Origin: Nitrososphaerota archaeon
GTDB lineage: Archaea > Thermoproteota > Nitrososphaeria > Nitrososphaerales > UBA183
Direction of reading: 5' to 3'
Assembly: GCA_029784825.1 (NCBI GenBank)
Contig: JAFMAU010000021.1
Span: 1 to 31,735, forward strand
DNA: 31,735 nucleotides
Made by a program: the position numbers and the translations under genes. Below the pieces are notes generated by a model, which saw only the letters and a list, made by a program, of their open reading frames with translations, was not told where the DNA came from and did no database searches. This document shows positions 21,678-29,429 of the stretch, piece by piece (within the stretch, counting starts at the first letter, position 1; every line of letters starts with the position of its first letter).

Positions 21678-22934
21678 ATGACGCGCATGCCACGCCCACA
21701 AAACCCGGACGTCGGTTTCACCACCGTCAAACTGTCCAAGGAGACCCAGGCCAAGCTCGCGGCGCTGGGAAAATACGGAGAGACCATGGACCAGATCATC
21801 CAGCGCCTGACTACGCAAGCTAAAGGGCTCGAAGACGTGGTGGCGGGCAAGAGCTCGATCTGTTTCATCGATGGCCGCGAAGGGCGCCTTCTCTATCGCG
21901 GATACGATATCGCGGATTTGGCAGTTCACTCTACGTACGAAGAGACCACCTATCTGCTCTGGAACGGCCATCTCCCCACTTCACTCGAGCTGAAGTCGTT
22001 TACCGAAGAACTGGGCGGGAAGCGACGTATCCCGCGCGAAGTCGTGTCGATTCTGACCACCCTCCCGCAGAACTGCGACACCATGGACGCCCTCAGGGTG
22101 GGGGTGTCGGCCCTGGGAGTCTTCGACGACCCGATGTACACCCAACAGGAGAAGGCGATGTCGATTGCATCCAAGATCGGCACCGTTGTCGCCGCGATAC
22201 ACAGGCACAAGCACGGCCAGGAGTTCATCCCACCGAAGGACGACCTCTCTTTCGGCTCGAACTTCCTTTACATGGTCACCGGGAAGGTGCCTTCCGAAGC
22301 TGACGCCCGCCTGATGGACGTCCTGCTGATCCTCCACGCCGACCACGAGTTCAACGCCTCGACGTTCACCGCGAGGGTCATCGCATCGACCCTTTCAGAC
22401 ATCTACTCGGCCATAACCGGTGCGGTAGGTGCGCTGAAGGGGCCGCTGCACGGTGGCGCCAACGAGAAAGTGGTGGAGATGACAGACGAAATCGGCTCCC
22501 CGTCCAAGGTCGACGCGTACGTCAAAGCAAAGCTGGCCAGCAAAGCGAAGATCAACGGTTTCGGGCACCGGGTGTACAAGACCATGGACCCGAGGGCGAG
22601 GATCCTCAAGGACATGGCTGAGAAATTCGTAAGCACCGAGAAGGAGAAGCAGTCACTTGAGATAATCGAACGTGTCGAAACGATCATGCTCAGGGAAAAG
22701 AACCTCCATCCCAACGTCGACCTGTTCTCAGGACTGGCCCTGAACCACATCGGAATCCCGAGCTACCTCTTCACGCCCGTGTTCGCTGTCGGGCGCTCCC
22801 CCGGCTGGCTCGCCCACGTGCTGGAGCAGTACTCCGACAACAGGATAATCAGGCCGATCTCCGACTACGTCGGCGCTCCGCTGACCGCCTACGTCCCTAT
22901 GGAAAGACGCGCGACTTCAGGCGTACGTCGTTGA
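21678..22934 (+). CDS. gltA: Citrate synthase with an N-terminal ribbon-helix-helix-like extension
   Basis: 418 residues. From about residue 50 it is a type II (short) citrate synthase, which condenses acetyl-CoA with oxaloacetate: FIDGREGRLLYRGYDI, HADHEFNASTF, catalytic His258 in GPLHGGANE, His297 in GFGHRVYKTMDPRA and Asp348 in VDLFSGLALNHIG. The first 47 residues are not part of the enzyme fold. TTVKLSKETQAKLAALGKYG followed by ETMDQIIQRLTTQ reads like a strand and two helices of a VapB/CopG-type ribbon-helix-helix DNA-binding domain. The TATA position supports the ATG at 21678, so the extension is probably translated. The stop overlaps the CBS gene start. A DNA-binding or oligomerising role of the extension is inference. 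Confidence 0.92.
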   Translation: MTRMPRPQNPDVGFTTVKLSKETQAKLAALGKYGETMDQIIQRLTTQAKGLEDVVAGKSSICFIDGREGRLLYRGYDIADLAVHSTYEETTYLLWNGHLPTSLELKSFTEELGGKRRIPREVVSILTTLPQNCDTMDALRVGVSALGVFDDPMYTQQEKAMSIASKIGTVVAAIHRHKHGQEFIPPKDDLSFGSNFLYMVTGKVPSEADARLMDVLLILHADHEFNASTFTARVIASTLSDIYSAITGAVGALKGPLHGGANEKVVEMTDEIGSPSKVDAYVKAKLASKAKINGFGHRVYKTMDPRARILKDMAEKFVSTEKEKQSLEIIERVETIMLREKNLHPNVDLFSGLALNHIGIPSYLFTPVFAVGRSPGWLAHVLEQYSDNRIIRPISDYVGAPLTAYVPMERRATSGVRR

Positions 22935-23356
22935 GAGTGGAAGCCCTCATCAAGCGGAGCCCGGTCACGATCAGCCCGAGCGCAACGATTCGCCAGGCCG
23001 CCGAAGTGTTCGCACGAGAGAAGATTGGATTGCTGGTCGTCACATCCTCGGTCAGCCCGGTCCGCGCGCTCGCGGTGATTTCTGAGAGAGACGTAGTCAG
23101 GGCCGTGGCCAAGGGGACCCCACTAACTGCTCAGCTCGACACCGTGGCTTCAAAGAAGCTCATCAGCGTAAAGCGCTCGGACATGCCTTCGAAGGCGGTC
23201 AGGCTCATGATGGACAACGGCATCCGCCACCTGATAGTGGAGAACGATGACGGCACCCTCTTCGGAGTCATCTCCATCAGAGACTTCTTCCGAGAGACGA
23301 AGCTCCTCCAGTCGTTCCTCAGAGACGAGGCCGAAGACGTACACGGCGTCGACTAG
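22931..23356 (+). CDS. CBS-domain pair protein
   Basis: 141 residues made of two CBS motifs: the first SPVTISPSATIRQAAEVFAR with AVISERDVVRAVAKG, the second LISVKRSDMPSKAVRLMMD with GVISIRDFFRETK. CBS pairs bind adenosine nucleotides and often tune a partner enzyme to energy state. The TTG start overlaps the citrate synthase stop by four bases (TTGA), so the two are co-translated. A role in regulating citrate synthase by AMP/ATP level is an attractive inference, but many archaeal stand-alone CBS proteins have no known partner. Confidence 0.9.
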   Translation: MRVEALIKRSPVTISPSATIRQAAEVFAREKIGLLVVTSSVSPVRALAVISERDVVRAVAKGTPLTAQLDTVASKKLISVKRSDMPSKAVRLMMDNGIRHLIVENDDGTLFGVISIRDFFRETKLLQSFLRDEAEDVHGVD

Positions 23357-23424
23357 TTCTACACTCTTTGATCAGGTAACCCCTGCCCCGACCCGCCTGG
23401 TAGCCACCGGCGTAAGGCGGAGCG

Positions 23425-23535
23425 CTACGACCGCTTCCGTCGCCTGCGGAAGTCCTTCCCGTACTGCTTTACGAACGATTCAGTCTCTATGGCGTACACA
23501 CTCTTCTGCTGCATCCCGAGGTGAGGTGTCTTCAT
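23425..23535 (-). CDS. Possible 36-aa basic protein
   Basis: An ATG frame on the minus strand reads MKTPHLGMQQKSVYAIETES and ends DFRRRRKRS. The composition and third-position GC look coding and the C-terminus is a run of Arg and Lys. No TATA box is apparent just upstream. It lies in the roughly 295-base gap between the CBS gene and nuoA, which otherwise holds only the nuoA promoter. Treat as a candidate only. Confidence 0.35.
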   Translation of the reverse strand: MKTPHLGMQQKSVYAIETESFVKQYGKDFRRRRKRS

Positions 23536-23618
23536 GTGGCGGCGAGACGATCCGATGTGCTGTCTACGTCGACAGAAAATGCTCGTGGCCGACCCATCTA
23601 CTGACCAAACCCACCAAT

Positions 23619-23626
23619 CTTAAATA
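23619..23626 (+). promoter_or_regulatory. TATA box for the nuo operon
   Basis: Plus-strand cttaaata lies about 30 bases before the nuoA ATG at 23652. Confidence 0.55.
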
Positions 23627-23651
23627 GCGTGAGACGGTCGCAATTTCGAAG

Positions 23652-24023
23652 ATGGCTCTCTTCGGGGATATCGGGTCTGTCTTCATCATGGGACTCGTCG
23701 GCATGATGTTCACCCTCCCGGTTGTCGTCCTTCCACGCTTGTTCGCTCCGCGGCGCCCGAACCCGATAAAGAACGCCCCGTTCGAGTGCGGCCAAGTCCC
23801 CCAGGGGGCTGGCAAGATGCACTTCATGATGCAGTATTATTCGTACCTACTGATGTTCATCGTATTCGACGTCCTCGCGATGTTCCTTTACGCCTGGGCA
23901 GCGGCATACCAGCCTCTGGGACTGGGCCTGTCTTCCGACTGGATGGTCACCCTGTTCATGGGCCTCCTCTTCTTCCCCATGGCGTTCGCCCTCGTACTAG
24001 CAGGAAAGCGTGAGCTATGGTAG
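23652..24023 (+). CDS. nuoA: NADH dehydrogenase-like complex subunit A
   Basis: 123 residues with three membrane helices. The conserved loop after helix 1, NPIKNAPFECGQVPQGAG, contains the invariant Cys-Gly, followed by FMMQYYSYLLMFIVFDV. NuoA is a small membrane subunit at the quinone-site junction of complex I. The first base of nuoB lies inside its last codons (seven-base overlap), so the genes are co-translated. The ATG at 23652 follows the TATA box at the expected spacing. In archaea lacking nuoEFG the complex takes electrons from a donor other than NADH, probably ferredoxin or F420-type carriers (inference). Confidence 0.94.
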   Translation: MALFGDIGSVFIMGLVGMMFTLPVVVLPRLFAPRRPNPIKNAPFECGQVPQGAGKMHFMMQYYSYLLMFIVFDVLAMFLYAWAAAYQPLGLGLSSDWMVTLFMGLLFFPMAFALVLAGKRELW

Positions 24024-24544
24024 TGGCTCAGCAGCAGAAGGACGGCGCGTTCCAGGTCCTGGTGGGGAAGATCGACGACGTCCTGCAATACGCGATCGGG
24101 GACCCGATGCGCTACCTCGCGAACTGGGGGAGGCTTTACTCCCTCTGGCCGGTCCACCTCGAGACGGCCTGCTGTTCGGTGGAGATTGGGGCCGCCGCAG
24201 GGTCGCGGTTCGACATGGAACGGTTCGGCGCCCTCGAGGCGTTTGGGTCGCTCAGACAATGCGACCTTCTCATAGTGATGGGGACGGTAACCCGCAAGCT
24301 CGCACCAAGACTCAAGCTCGTCTACGACCAGATGGCCGAACCGAAATGGGTCATCGCGATGGGCGCCTGCAGCATTACAGGCGGCCTCTACTTTGACTCG
24401 TACAACGTCCTCAGAGGAATCGACGACGTAATCCCAGTGGACGTCTACGTGCCCGGATGTCCTCCGAGGGCTGAAGCGTTCCTCCAGGGACTGGTCCTGC
24501 TTCAAGAGAAGATCCGCAGAGCGCCGTCGCTAAGCGGCCGGTGA
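24017..24544 (+). CDS. nuoB: NADH dehydrogenase-like complex subunit B
   Basis: 175 residues of the NuoB/20-kDa subunit that holds the terminal N2 [4Fe-4S] cluster. The four ligands are Cys52 and Cys53 in ETACCSVE, Cys118 in MGACSITGG and Cys148 in YVPGCPPRAEA. GSRFDMERFG, next to the quinone site, is conserved. It overlaps nuoA by seven bases and is followed after seven bases by nuoC. Confidence 0.96.
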   Translation: MVVAQQQKDGAFQVLVGKIDDVLQYAIGDPMRYLANWGRLYSLWPVHLETACCSVEIGAAAGSRFDMERFGALEAFGSLRQCDLLIVMGTVTRKLAPRLKLVYDQMAEPKWVIAMGACSITGGLYFDSYNVLRGIDDVIPVDVYVPGCPPRAEAFLQGLVLLQEKIRRAPSLSGR

Positions 24545-24551
24545 TACTTCT

Positions 24552-25121
24552 GTGAGCAACGCAACAGCCCCACCGACGCCCGCACCCCCCAGGCCAGCGC
24601 CTCCTCAGGCGCAGCCCAGCGCCCCCCCAGCAGCCGCACCCCCAGCTCCCAAGCCAGAGCCTTTGAGAGCGAGGGCTTTTGCGGCCAGGATAACGGAGAA
24701 GTTCCCCGACGTAAAGGTGGACTGGATGAAGGAAAGGCGGCTCAAGGTATCCACGACAGCTGACCGAATAGCCGAGGTCGGGGTCTTCGCGAAAGAGGGA
24801 CTCGGGTTCGACCACATCAGCACCGTGAGCGGCATCGACTGGATCGCGAAGAACGAGCTCGAAGTGGTGTATTTCATAGGGTCCACAACCCCCGGGCAGG
24901 AAGACTTCGTGCTCGCACTTTCAGAGCACGTCCAGAGAAGCAACCCCGTCGTCCCCACCTTGATGCACGTCTGGAGGGGCGTGGAGTATCATGAACGCGA
25001 AACACACGAGATGTTCGGGATCAACTTCCAGGGACATCCCAACCAGAACCACCTGTATCTCCCAGAGGACTGGAACGACCTCCCACCCTTGCGCAAGGAC
25101 TACGTATCCCCGGGGCGATGA
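24552..25121 (+). CDS. nuoC: NADH dehydrogenase-like complex subunit C with Pro/Ala-rich N-terminus
   Basis: 189 residues. From about residue 40 it is a NuoC/30-kDa domain with FDHISTVSGIDW and the signature WRGVEYHERETHEMFGINF, and it ends HLYLPEDWNDLPPLRKDYV. The first 38 residues are a low-complexity linker of Pro, Ala and Gln (for example APPTPAPPRPAPP) not usual in NuoC. The GTG at 24552 gives this full length. No clear alternative start lies between the linker and the domain, so the extension is probably real. NuoC packs against NuoD in the peripheral arm. Four bases separate it from nuoD. Confidence 0.94.
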   Translation: MSNATAPPTPAPPRPAPPQAQPSAPPAAAPPAPKPEPLRARAFAARITEKFPDVKVDWMKERRLKVSTTADRIAEVGVFAKEGLGFDHISTVSGIDWIAKNELEVVYFIGSTTPGQEDFVLALSEHVQRSNPVVPTLMHVWRGVEYHERETHEMFGINFQGHPNQNHLYLPEDWNDLPPLRKDYVSPGR

Positions 25122-25125
25122 TCGA

Positions 25126-26244
25126 ATGACAGTGCAGGCGGAATACTCTCCCGACGCCGACAGAATAATGTCCGTCTCACTGGGTCCGCAGCACCCGGGA
25201 GCTGGGCACTTCAGGATCAAACTCTGGCTCGACGGTGACTACGTCGTGAGGTCTGAGCCCGACGCAGGCTACGTACACCGCGGGGAGGAAAAGATGGGTG
25301 AGTACAGGAACTACATCCAGAACGTGCCGCATCTTGAGAGGCCGGTGATACTCGACAGCTCGAACATCCTCTTCCCATATGCGCTCGGAGTTGACGAACT
25401 GATGAACCTCAAGGTACCCCAGAGGGGGCAGTACCTCAGGGTGATAATGTCGGAAGCAAACCGCATCATTTCGCACATGTACTTCATCGCGATTCAGGGG
25501 CTGTTCCTGGGCCACACCACTTTGATCACATGGTGCATGGGGGACCGCGACTTTTGGATCGACTTTGCCGAGCGGATTGGAGGAGCGAGGGTAACGTTCG
25601 CCTACATCATCCCAGGGGGGGTCAGGAACGATATCCCTCCCGGCGCCATCAAGAAGGGGCTTGAGACGTGTGACTGGTTCGACAAGCGGATGGACGAATA
25701 CGAGAAGATATTCTTCCAGAACCCCATGGTCCACCAGCGTTCGGACGGGATCGGGGTGCTCTCACGGGATGACGCCATTGCGTTCGGCGCTACGGGTACG
25801 GTGGCCAGGGCCTCTGGGCTGGCAGTTGACGTGAGGAAGGACGAACCGTACAGCGCCTACGAGGACTTCGAGTTCAAGACCCCGGTGATGACCCAGGGGG
25901 ACGTCTACGCGAGGTCGTACGTCGCGCTTTTGGACATGAGGGAATCGGTCAAGATAATCAGGCAGGCGTTGAAGAAGCTCCCACAGGGCCCAGTCCGCCT
26001 GAAGCTCGGACCGCAGCCGCGCGTGCCCGCTGGGGAGGTCTACTCGCGCACCGAGGCCGCAAGGGGGGAGATGTCATACTACATCGTAAGCGACGGCTCC
26101 CCGAGGCCGTACAGGTTGAAGATCGGCGTCCCATCAGCCAAGAACCTCGGGGTCCTTCCCCATCTGCTGAGGAACGTCCACGTGGCCGACATCCCCCCCA
26201 TCTATTGGGGTCTGAACTACTGGCCTGTCGAGTCTGACCGTTAG
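25126..26244 (+). CDS. nuoD: NADH dehydrogenase-like complex subunit D
   Basis: 372 residues of the 49-kDa NuoD subunit, derived from the hydrogenase large subunit and forming much of the quinone pocket. Seen: SLGPQHPGAGHFRI with the His of the quinone site, GYVHRGEEKMGEYRNY, and C-terminal VPSAKNLGVLPHLLRN and ADIPPIYWGLNYW. The start is the ATG at 25126, four bases after nuoC; an open frame back to 24991 is only nuoC overlap. The operon stops here. The gene overlaps the convergent EamA transporter by four bases, so nuoH to nuoN must be elsewhere. Confidence 0.96.
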   Translation: MTVQAEYSPDADRIMSVSLGPQHPGAGHFRIKLWLDGDYVVRSEPDAGYVHRGEEKMGEYRNYIQNVPHLERPVILDSSNILFPYALGVDELMNLKVPQRGQYLRVIMSEANRIISHMYFIAIQGLFLGHTTLITWCMGDRDFWIDFAERIGGARVTFAYIIPGGVRNDIPPGAIKKGLETCDWFDKRMDEYEKIFFQNPMVHQRSDGIGVLSRDDAIAFGATGTVARASGLAVDVRKDEPYSAYEDFEFKTPVMTQGDVYARSYVALLDMRESVKIIRQALKKLPQGPVRLKLGPQPRVPAGEVYSRTEAARGEMSYYIVSDGSPRPYRLKIGVPSAKNLGVLPHLLRNVHVADIPPIYWGLNYWPVESDR

Positions 26245-27167
26245 TTTTCTTCTGACTTCCCTGCCGGAAGCGAAAACGGTTCAGCCTCGGGGACCTTCTC
26301 ACCCCTGTGGAACACGTAGATCCCGAGGATGATCAGCGCGCCCCCAAGGAACTGCGGGGGGGTTATCTGTTCCCCAAGGAACACCAACGCAAAGCCGGCG
26401 CCGAACACCGTGGAGCTCGACCAGACGAGGAGCATCTTGATCGCACCGAGCCGCTTGACGGCCGCGATGAAAAGATAGGTGCCCCCCGCTACCGCAAGCG
26501 CAAGCAGCACCAGCGCCAGGGAGTTGACCACGCCGAAGTTAGTCGGAACCATCGCCACCACCGCGACAGCAGCAATGGCTCCCCCTCCGATGAGGTTCCT
26601 GAACCTGCTCAGCAAAGCCACGTCAAACCGCTTCGACGCGACCGCAATGATGTTGTTCTCCACTCCCCAGCAAATCGTAGCCCCGAGGACGAGCAGGTTC
26701 CCGCTGAATCCTTGGAAGAACGCTATGTTCGCCAAGTCCAGGTTCGTTGAGACGACCACCAACCCCGCGACGATGAGCATGGCCCTGGCAGCAAGCCCCC
26801 TGCTGAGCCTCTCCCTGAATGCAGTGTAGGCGATGACAGCGGTGAACAGCACCTCTCCATTCGCGAGCAGAGATGCGTTCACCGCCGTGGTCTCTTTCAG
26901 ACCCTCAAAGTACATCAGGGGAGCGAGCCCCGCGCCCACGAGGCCGAAGAAGAGAAGGTACCGTAGAGAGCCGGGCTCGGGCGACCTCGTAGGCTTGTAG
27001 GAGAGGAGGACGAAACCGGAGAGGAGAATCGAAAGGCCGGTGACCACGACAGGGTCGTTGGAGTTCAAAGAGAACTTCGCCAGGGTCGAAACGGAACCTG
27101 CGCAGACTGATCCTATGATCGCATAGATGTACCCCTTCGTCACCTCAGAGCTCGGCTTCTCTCCCAA
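26241..27167 (-). CDS. EamA/DMT superfamily transporter
   Basis: 308 residues with ten predicted membrane helices in two EamA repeats. Repeat one begins GYIYAIIGSVCAGSVSTLAK and contains LMYFEGLKETTAVNASLLAN; repeat two begins NLLVLGATICWGVENN and ends FLGEQITPPQFLGGALIILG. Such proteins usually export metabolites or amino acids, and the substrate is unknown. The TTG start at 27167 follows a TATA-like ggttaattc by about 36 bases. Its TAA stop overlaps the nuoD stop on the other strand (26241-26244). Confidence 0.9.
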   Translation of the reverse strand: MGEKPSSEVTKGYIYAIIGSVCAGSVSTLAKFSLNSNDPVVVTGLSILLSGFVLLSYKPTRSPEPGSLRYLLFFGLVGAGLAPLMYFEGLKETTAVNASLLANGEVLFTAVIAYTAFRERLSRGLAARAMLIVAGLVVVSTNLDLANIAFFQGFSGNLLVLGATICWGVENNIIAVASKRFDVALLSRFRNLIGGGAIAAVAVVAMVPTNFGVVNSLALVLLALAVAGGTYLFIAAVKRLGAIKMLLVWSSSTVFGAGFALVFLGEQITPPQFLGGALIILGIYVFHRGEKVPEAEPFSLPAGKSEEN

Positions 27168-27242
27168 ACGCCTCGTCAGATAGGCTCGGAGGGTGGAGAA
27201 TTAACCCTGAAGAGTCCACGTTCGCACGCATTCGGGGGCGAA

Positions 27243-27251
27243 ACCTTAAGC
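27243..27251 (+). promoter_or_regulatory. TATA box for the MscL-like gene
   Basis: Plus-strand ccttaagcg-type element centred about 28 bases before the GTG at 27275. Confidence 0.45.
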
Positions 27252-27274
27252 GGGGAATTTGCACGGCGTCTGTC

Positions 27275-27664
27275 GTGTCCTCTGACAAAGAGGTCCTGTC
27301 CGAACTGCAGAAGATTAGAGAGCTCCTTACTCCCAAGCCCACTCCTCCAGCTCCTCCAGCAGCAAAGGGCATCTCCGCCGAGTTCAAGGAATTCCTGAAG
27401 AACTACAAGGTCCTGGGACTCGCGGTCGCCTTCATCCTCGGCGTCTATCTCGGGATGCTGGTCCAAGCGCTCGTAAAAGACCTGGTACTCCCCCTGATCG
27501 GCATTCCACTAAGCGGACTGGGGAACCTCAGTTCCTATGCGGTCCTCTACGCCAACCAGAGCTTCTTGGTCGGGGATTTCCTGAACGCGGTAATCACCTT
27601 CCTGATAGTCGCCTTCGTGATCTTCCTCATTGTGAAGATCGCCAAACACTACAAGCTCGAATAG
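27275..27664 (+). CDS. mscL: MscL-like large-conductance mechanosensitive channel
   Basis: 129 residues. An N-terminal helix (KEVLSELQKIRELL) and Pro-rich linker lead to an MscL core. FKEFLKNYKVLGLAVAFILG starts helix 1, which continues through VKDLVLPLIG; a periplasmic-type loop and helix 2 (FLNAVITFLIVAFVIFLIV) follow. The protein ends KIAKHYKLE. MscL opens under membrane tension to release solutes on osmotic downshock. The charged N-terminal helix and Pro-rich linker replace the short S1 helix of bacterial MscL, and the C-terminal bundle is missing. The GTG start is supported by a TATA element 28 bases upstream. Confidence 0.8.
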   Translation: MSSDKEVLSELQKIRELLTPKPTPPAPPAAKGISAEFKEFLKNYKVLGLAVAFILGVYLGMLVQALVKDLVLPLIGIPLSGLGNLSSYAVLYANQSFLVGDFLNAVITFLIVAFVIFLIVKIAKHYKLE

Positions 27665-27730
27665 GGGCTCTCACCCTCCTTTATCGTTGGCCTGAAAGGT
27701 TCAATTCGTTAAGCAGACTGTCAACGCTAA

Positions 27731-28423
27731 TTGCCTCAGACAGTATTGTCCATACCCGCCTCTTTCGGTCGTGGCATCACGATGAGCAGCAAGTTCGAAA
27801 AGGGATGGAAGACCCAGGAAACCGAGCCCTTCGGGAAGATGGTCCGTGAAACCGTTCGCGGGCCAAAGCCGATGCGTCCCCAAATCCAGAAGGCAACCCA
27901 GCAGCTGACTGGGGAGATCAACCGACTGGACCAGGCGATGAACAGGCTGAAGCAGCGCGAGAACTCCATCTTCAAGAAGACCGTGACTGCCGTCCAGGCA
28001 CACGACCAGGAGTCCAGCAAGGCGTACTCCAACGAGTTGGCCGAAGTCCGCAAGATGCAGAAGATCGTCACCCAGTCGAAGATCGCCCTTGAGCAGATCA
28101 CGACCAGGCTTCAGACGGTCACTGACATCGGGGACTTCGCATCGACCATCGCCCCGGCCATCGGGGTGATCAAGAACGTCCGTGCGACCCTTGGCGAGGC
28201 GATGCCTGACGCCCAAGGAGCACTCGGAGAGATCGGTGCTCAGCTCAACTCGATCATGGTGGACGTTGGCCAGATAACTGGCACGACTTTCTACCAGGCC
28301 GAGAACAGCGACGAAGCCAACAAGATACTGGCAGAGGCGTCAGCCATCGCAGAGAAGCGCATGGCCGAGAACCTCCCGGAAGTGCCGAACACGGCGGGTC
28401 AGTCCATCTTTACGACTGAGTAG
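27731..28423 (+). CDS. cdvB: ESCRT-III-like cell division protein (CdvB paralogue)
   Basis: 230 residues from the TTG at 27731, or 213 from the ATG at 27782 (MSSKFEKGWK). It is a mostly helical, charged Snf7/ESCRT-III core: KMVRETVRGPKPMRPQIQKA, then INRLDQAMNRLKQRE, then AEVRKMQKIVTQSKIALEQI, with a more acidic helical C-terminus. In Thaumarchaeota and Crenarchaeota, CdvB paralogues polymerise on membranes and constrict the division neck. There is no winged-helix CdvA-binding domain at the C-terminus, so it resembles CdvB1/B2-type paralogues rather than full CdvB. A cgttaag element suits the TTG only loosely, so the ATG at 27782 may be the true start. It appears to be a single-gene unit. Confidence 0.87.
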   Translation: MPQTVLSIPASFGRGITMSSKFEKGWKTQETEPFGKMVRETVRGPKPMRPQIQKATQQLTGEINRLDQAMNRLKQRENSIFKKTVTAVQAHDQESSKAYSNELAEVRKMQKIVTQSKIALEQITTRLQTVTDIGDFASTIAPAIGVIKNVRATLGEAMPDAQGALGEIGAQLNSIMVDVGQITGTTFYQAENSDEANKILAEASAIAEKRMAENLPEVPNTAGQSIFTTE

Positions 28424-28438
28424 CACACCCCCAGGCAG

Positions 28439-28470
28439 CTCGGCCCAAAAGCCGGGCGGCCTTTCTTTCT
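28439..28470 (+). terminator. Hairpin terminator after the CdvB-like gene
   Basis: The stem CTCGGC / GCCGGG (28439-28444 with 28451-28456, one G-U pair, loop CCAAAA) is followed closely by GCGGCC and the T-rich run TTTCTTTCT. It lies 15 bases after the stop. Confidence 0.5.
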
Positions 28471-28674
28471 GTTCAGCAGACCTCTTGTTCTCCACTGAAC
28501 CACTGCGGGTCGCTGCGCGCCGCGACGATGATGTCTGCAGCCCGCGAGCGGAGCGGTCGCCGGGCCAAAGTCAGGGCTCACTGTCGCGAAGATTTCTCGG
28601 GTCGGTGGCGGAGTGTCGTGCGTCTCACCTCGACGAACCAGGGGCTCGACGACCAGTACCCGCGTCCTGGTCCG

Positions 28675-29376
28675 CTATCCTGCAGGCGACGATGTACTCC
28701 ACAGCAGTTCGAGGAACTCTCGCAGGTGGCTGGCCACTGCCGGGCTGTCGACCCATCCGCATGCGGAATGGTCGGGGAGCCCTATGAGCGCGATGCTGTC
28801 GTCGACCAGAAGGTCGAACGCCACGTGGTTTCCGGTCCTTATCTCGACGCCGGGTGGCAGCAGTCCTATGCCTTCGTCGTCGCAAATCGCCCTGACCTCG
28901 ACCCCCTTGTTCACCGACTCTGCGAGGAGCTCCATTGTCTTGGCGTCCTCGAACCCCATGCTAGGCGCGACTACAATCACCTTCTGTTTCGCCCCCCTCA
29001 ACATCTCGTGCACCTTGTCCAGCACTTTGCTCCTTCCCCGTATTGTGTAGACAAGCTCTGCATCTTCCGTTGGCTCCGTCTTGTAAACCCGCTCCAGCTC
29101 CTTGAAGGTGTCCTCGAGTCTCGAAGAAACCATCGCCCTCACGTTGGCTGGCTTCTTGGCCCTATACGTAACCGGCTTCTTCACCACCTGCTCGACCCAG
29201 CCTTTGGACTCGAGGGTCCTCAAGGCCGTGTACGCGCTTGGATAGGGGATCCGGGCATCGCTTGCGACCTTCTTCGGCTCTGAAGGTCCAAGGCCTGAGA
29301 GAGCGACGTAGGCCTTCGCTTCATAGCTCGTGAGGCCGAGGTCCTGCAGTTGCTCGACGACCTCGGACCGGTTCAT
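28675..29376 (-). CDS. TrmB family transcriptional regulator
   Basis: 233 residues. The N-terminal winged helix MNRSEVVEQLQDLGLTSYEA and AYVALSGLGPSEPKKVA is characteristic of TrmB, with recognition helix ARIPYPSAYTALRTLESKGW. A coiled linker and a phospholipase-D-like effector domain (VLDKVHEMLRGAKQKVIVVA onward to DDSIALIGLPDHSACGW) follow. TrmB proteins sense sugars or other metabolites. The frame extends to 29409, but that Met lies in the TATA box itself; the ATG at 29376 is 26-27 bases from it and is the start used here. It is divergent from the geranylgeranyl reductase gene and shares its promoter element, so it may regulate that gene (inference). Confidence 0.9.
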   Translation of the reverse strand: MNRSEVVEQLQDLGLTSYEAKAYVALSGLGPSEPKKVASDARIPYPSAYTALRTLESKGWVEQVVKKPVTYRAKKPANVRAMVSSRLEDTFKELERVYKTEPTEDAELVYTIRGRSKVLDKVHEMLRGAKQKVIVVAPSMGFEDAKTMELLAESVNKGVEVRAICDDEGIGLLPPGVEIRTGNHVAFDLLVDDSIALIGLPDHSACGWVDSPAVASHLREFLELLWSTSSPAG

Positions 29377-29397
29377 GGCTCCCAACACGCCAAAGCA

Positions 29398-29406
29398 CTT
29401 ATATAG
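29398..29406. promoter_or_regulatory. Shared symmetric TATA element for trmB and the geranylgeranyl reductase
   Basis: cTTATATAg reads almost identically on both strands (core TATATA, centre 29402.5). It is 26.5 bases from the minus-strand ATG at 29376 and 27.5 bases from the plus-strand ATG at 29430. It is the only TATA-like sequence in the 53-base gap. Confidence 0.65.
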
Positions 29407-29429
29407 CATTTTCGTAGCGTTCGCACTAA

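Noticed and set aside
24991..25125. N-terminal extension of nuoD
   Set aside because: It overlaps the conserved C-terminus of nuoC in another frame and shows no NuoD similarity.
28471..28674. Possible small RNA with inverted repeat GTTCAG / CTGAAC and a box-C-like GATGATG
   Set aside because: The stem is only six pairs with a large loop, the box C match is imperfect, no box D or promoter is evident, and no open frame looks coding.
29377..29409. Longer start of the TrmB gene at 29409
   Set aside because: That Met codon overlaps the shared TATA box. The ATG at 29376 matches the TrmB family start and the leaderless spacing.
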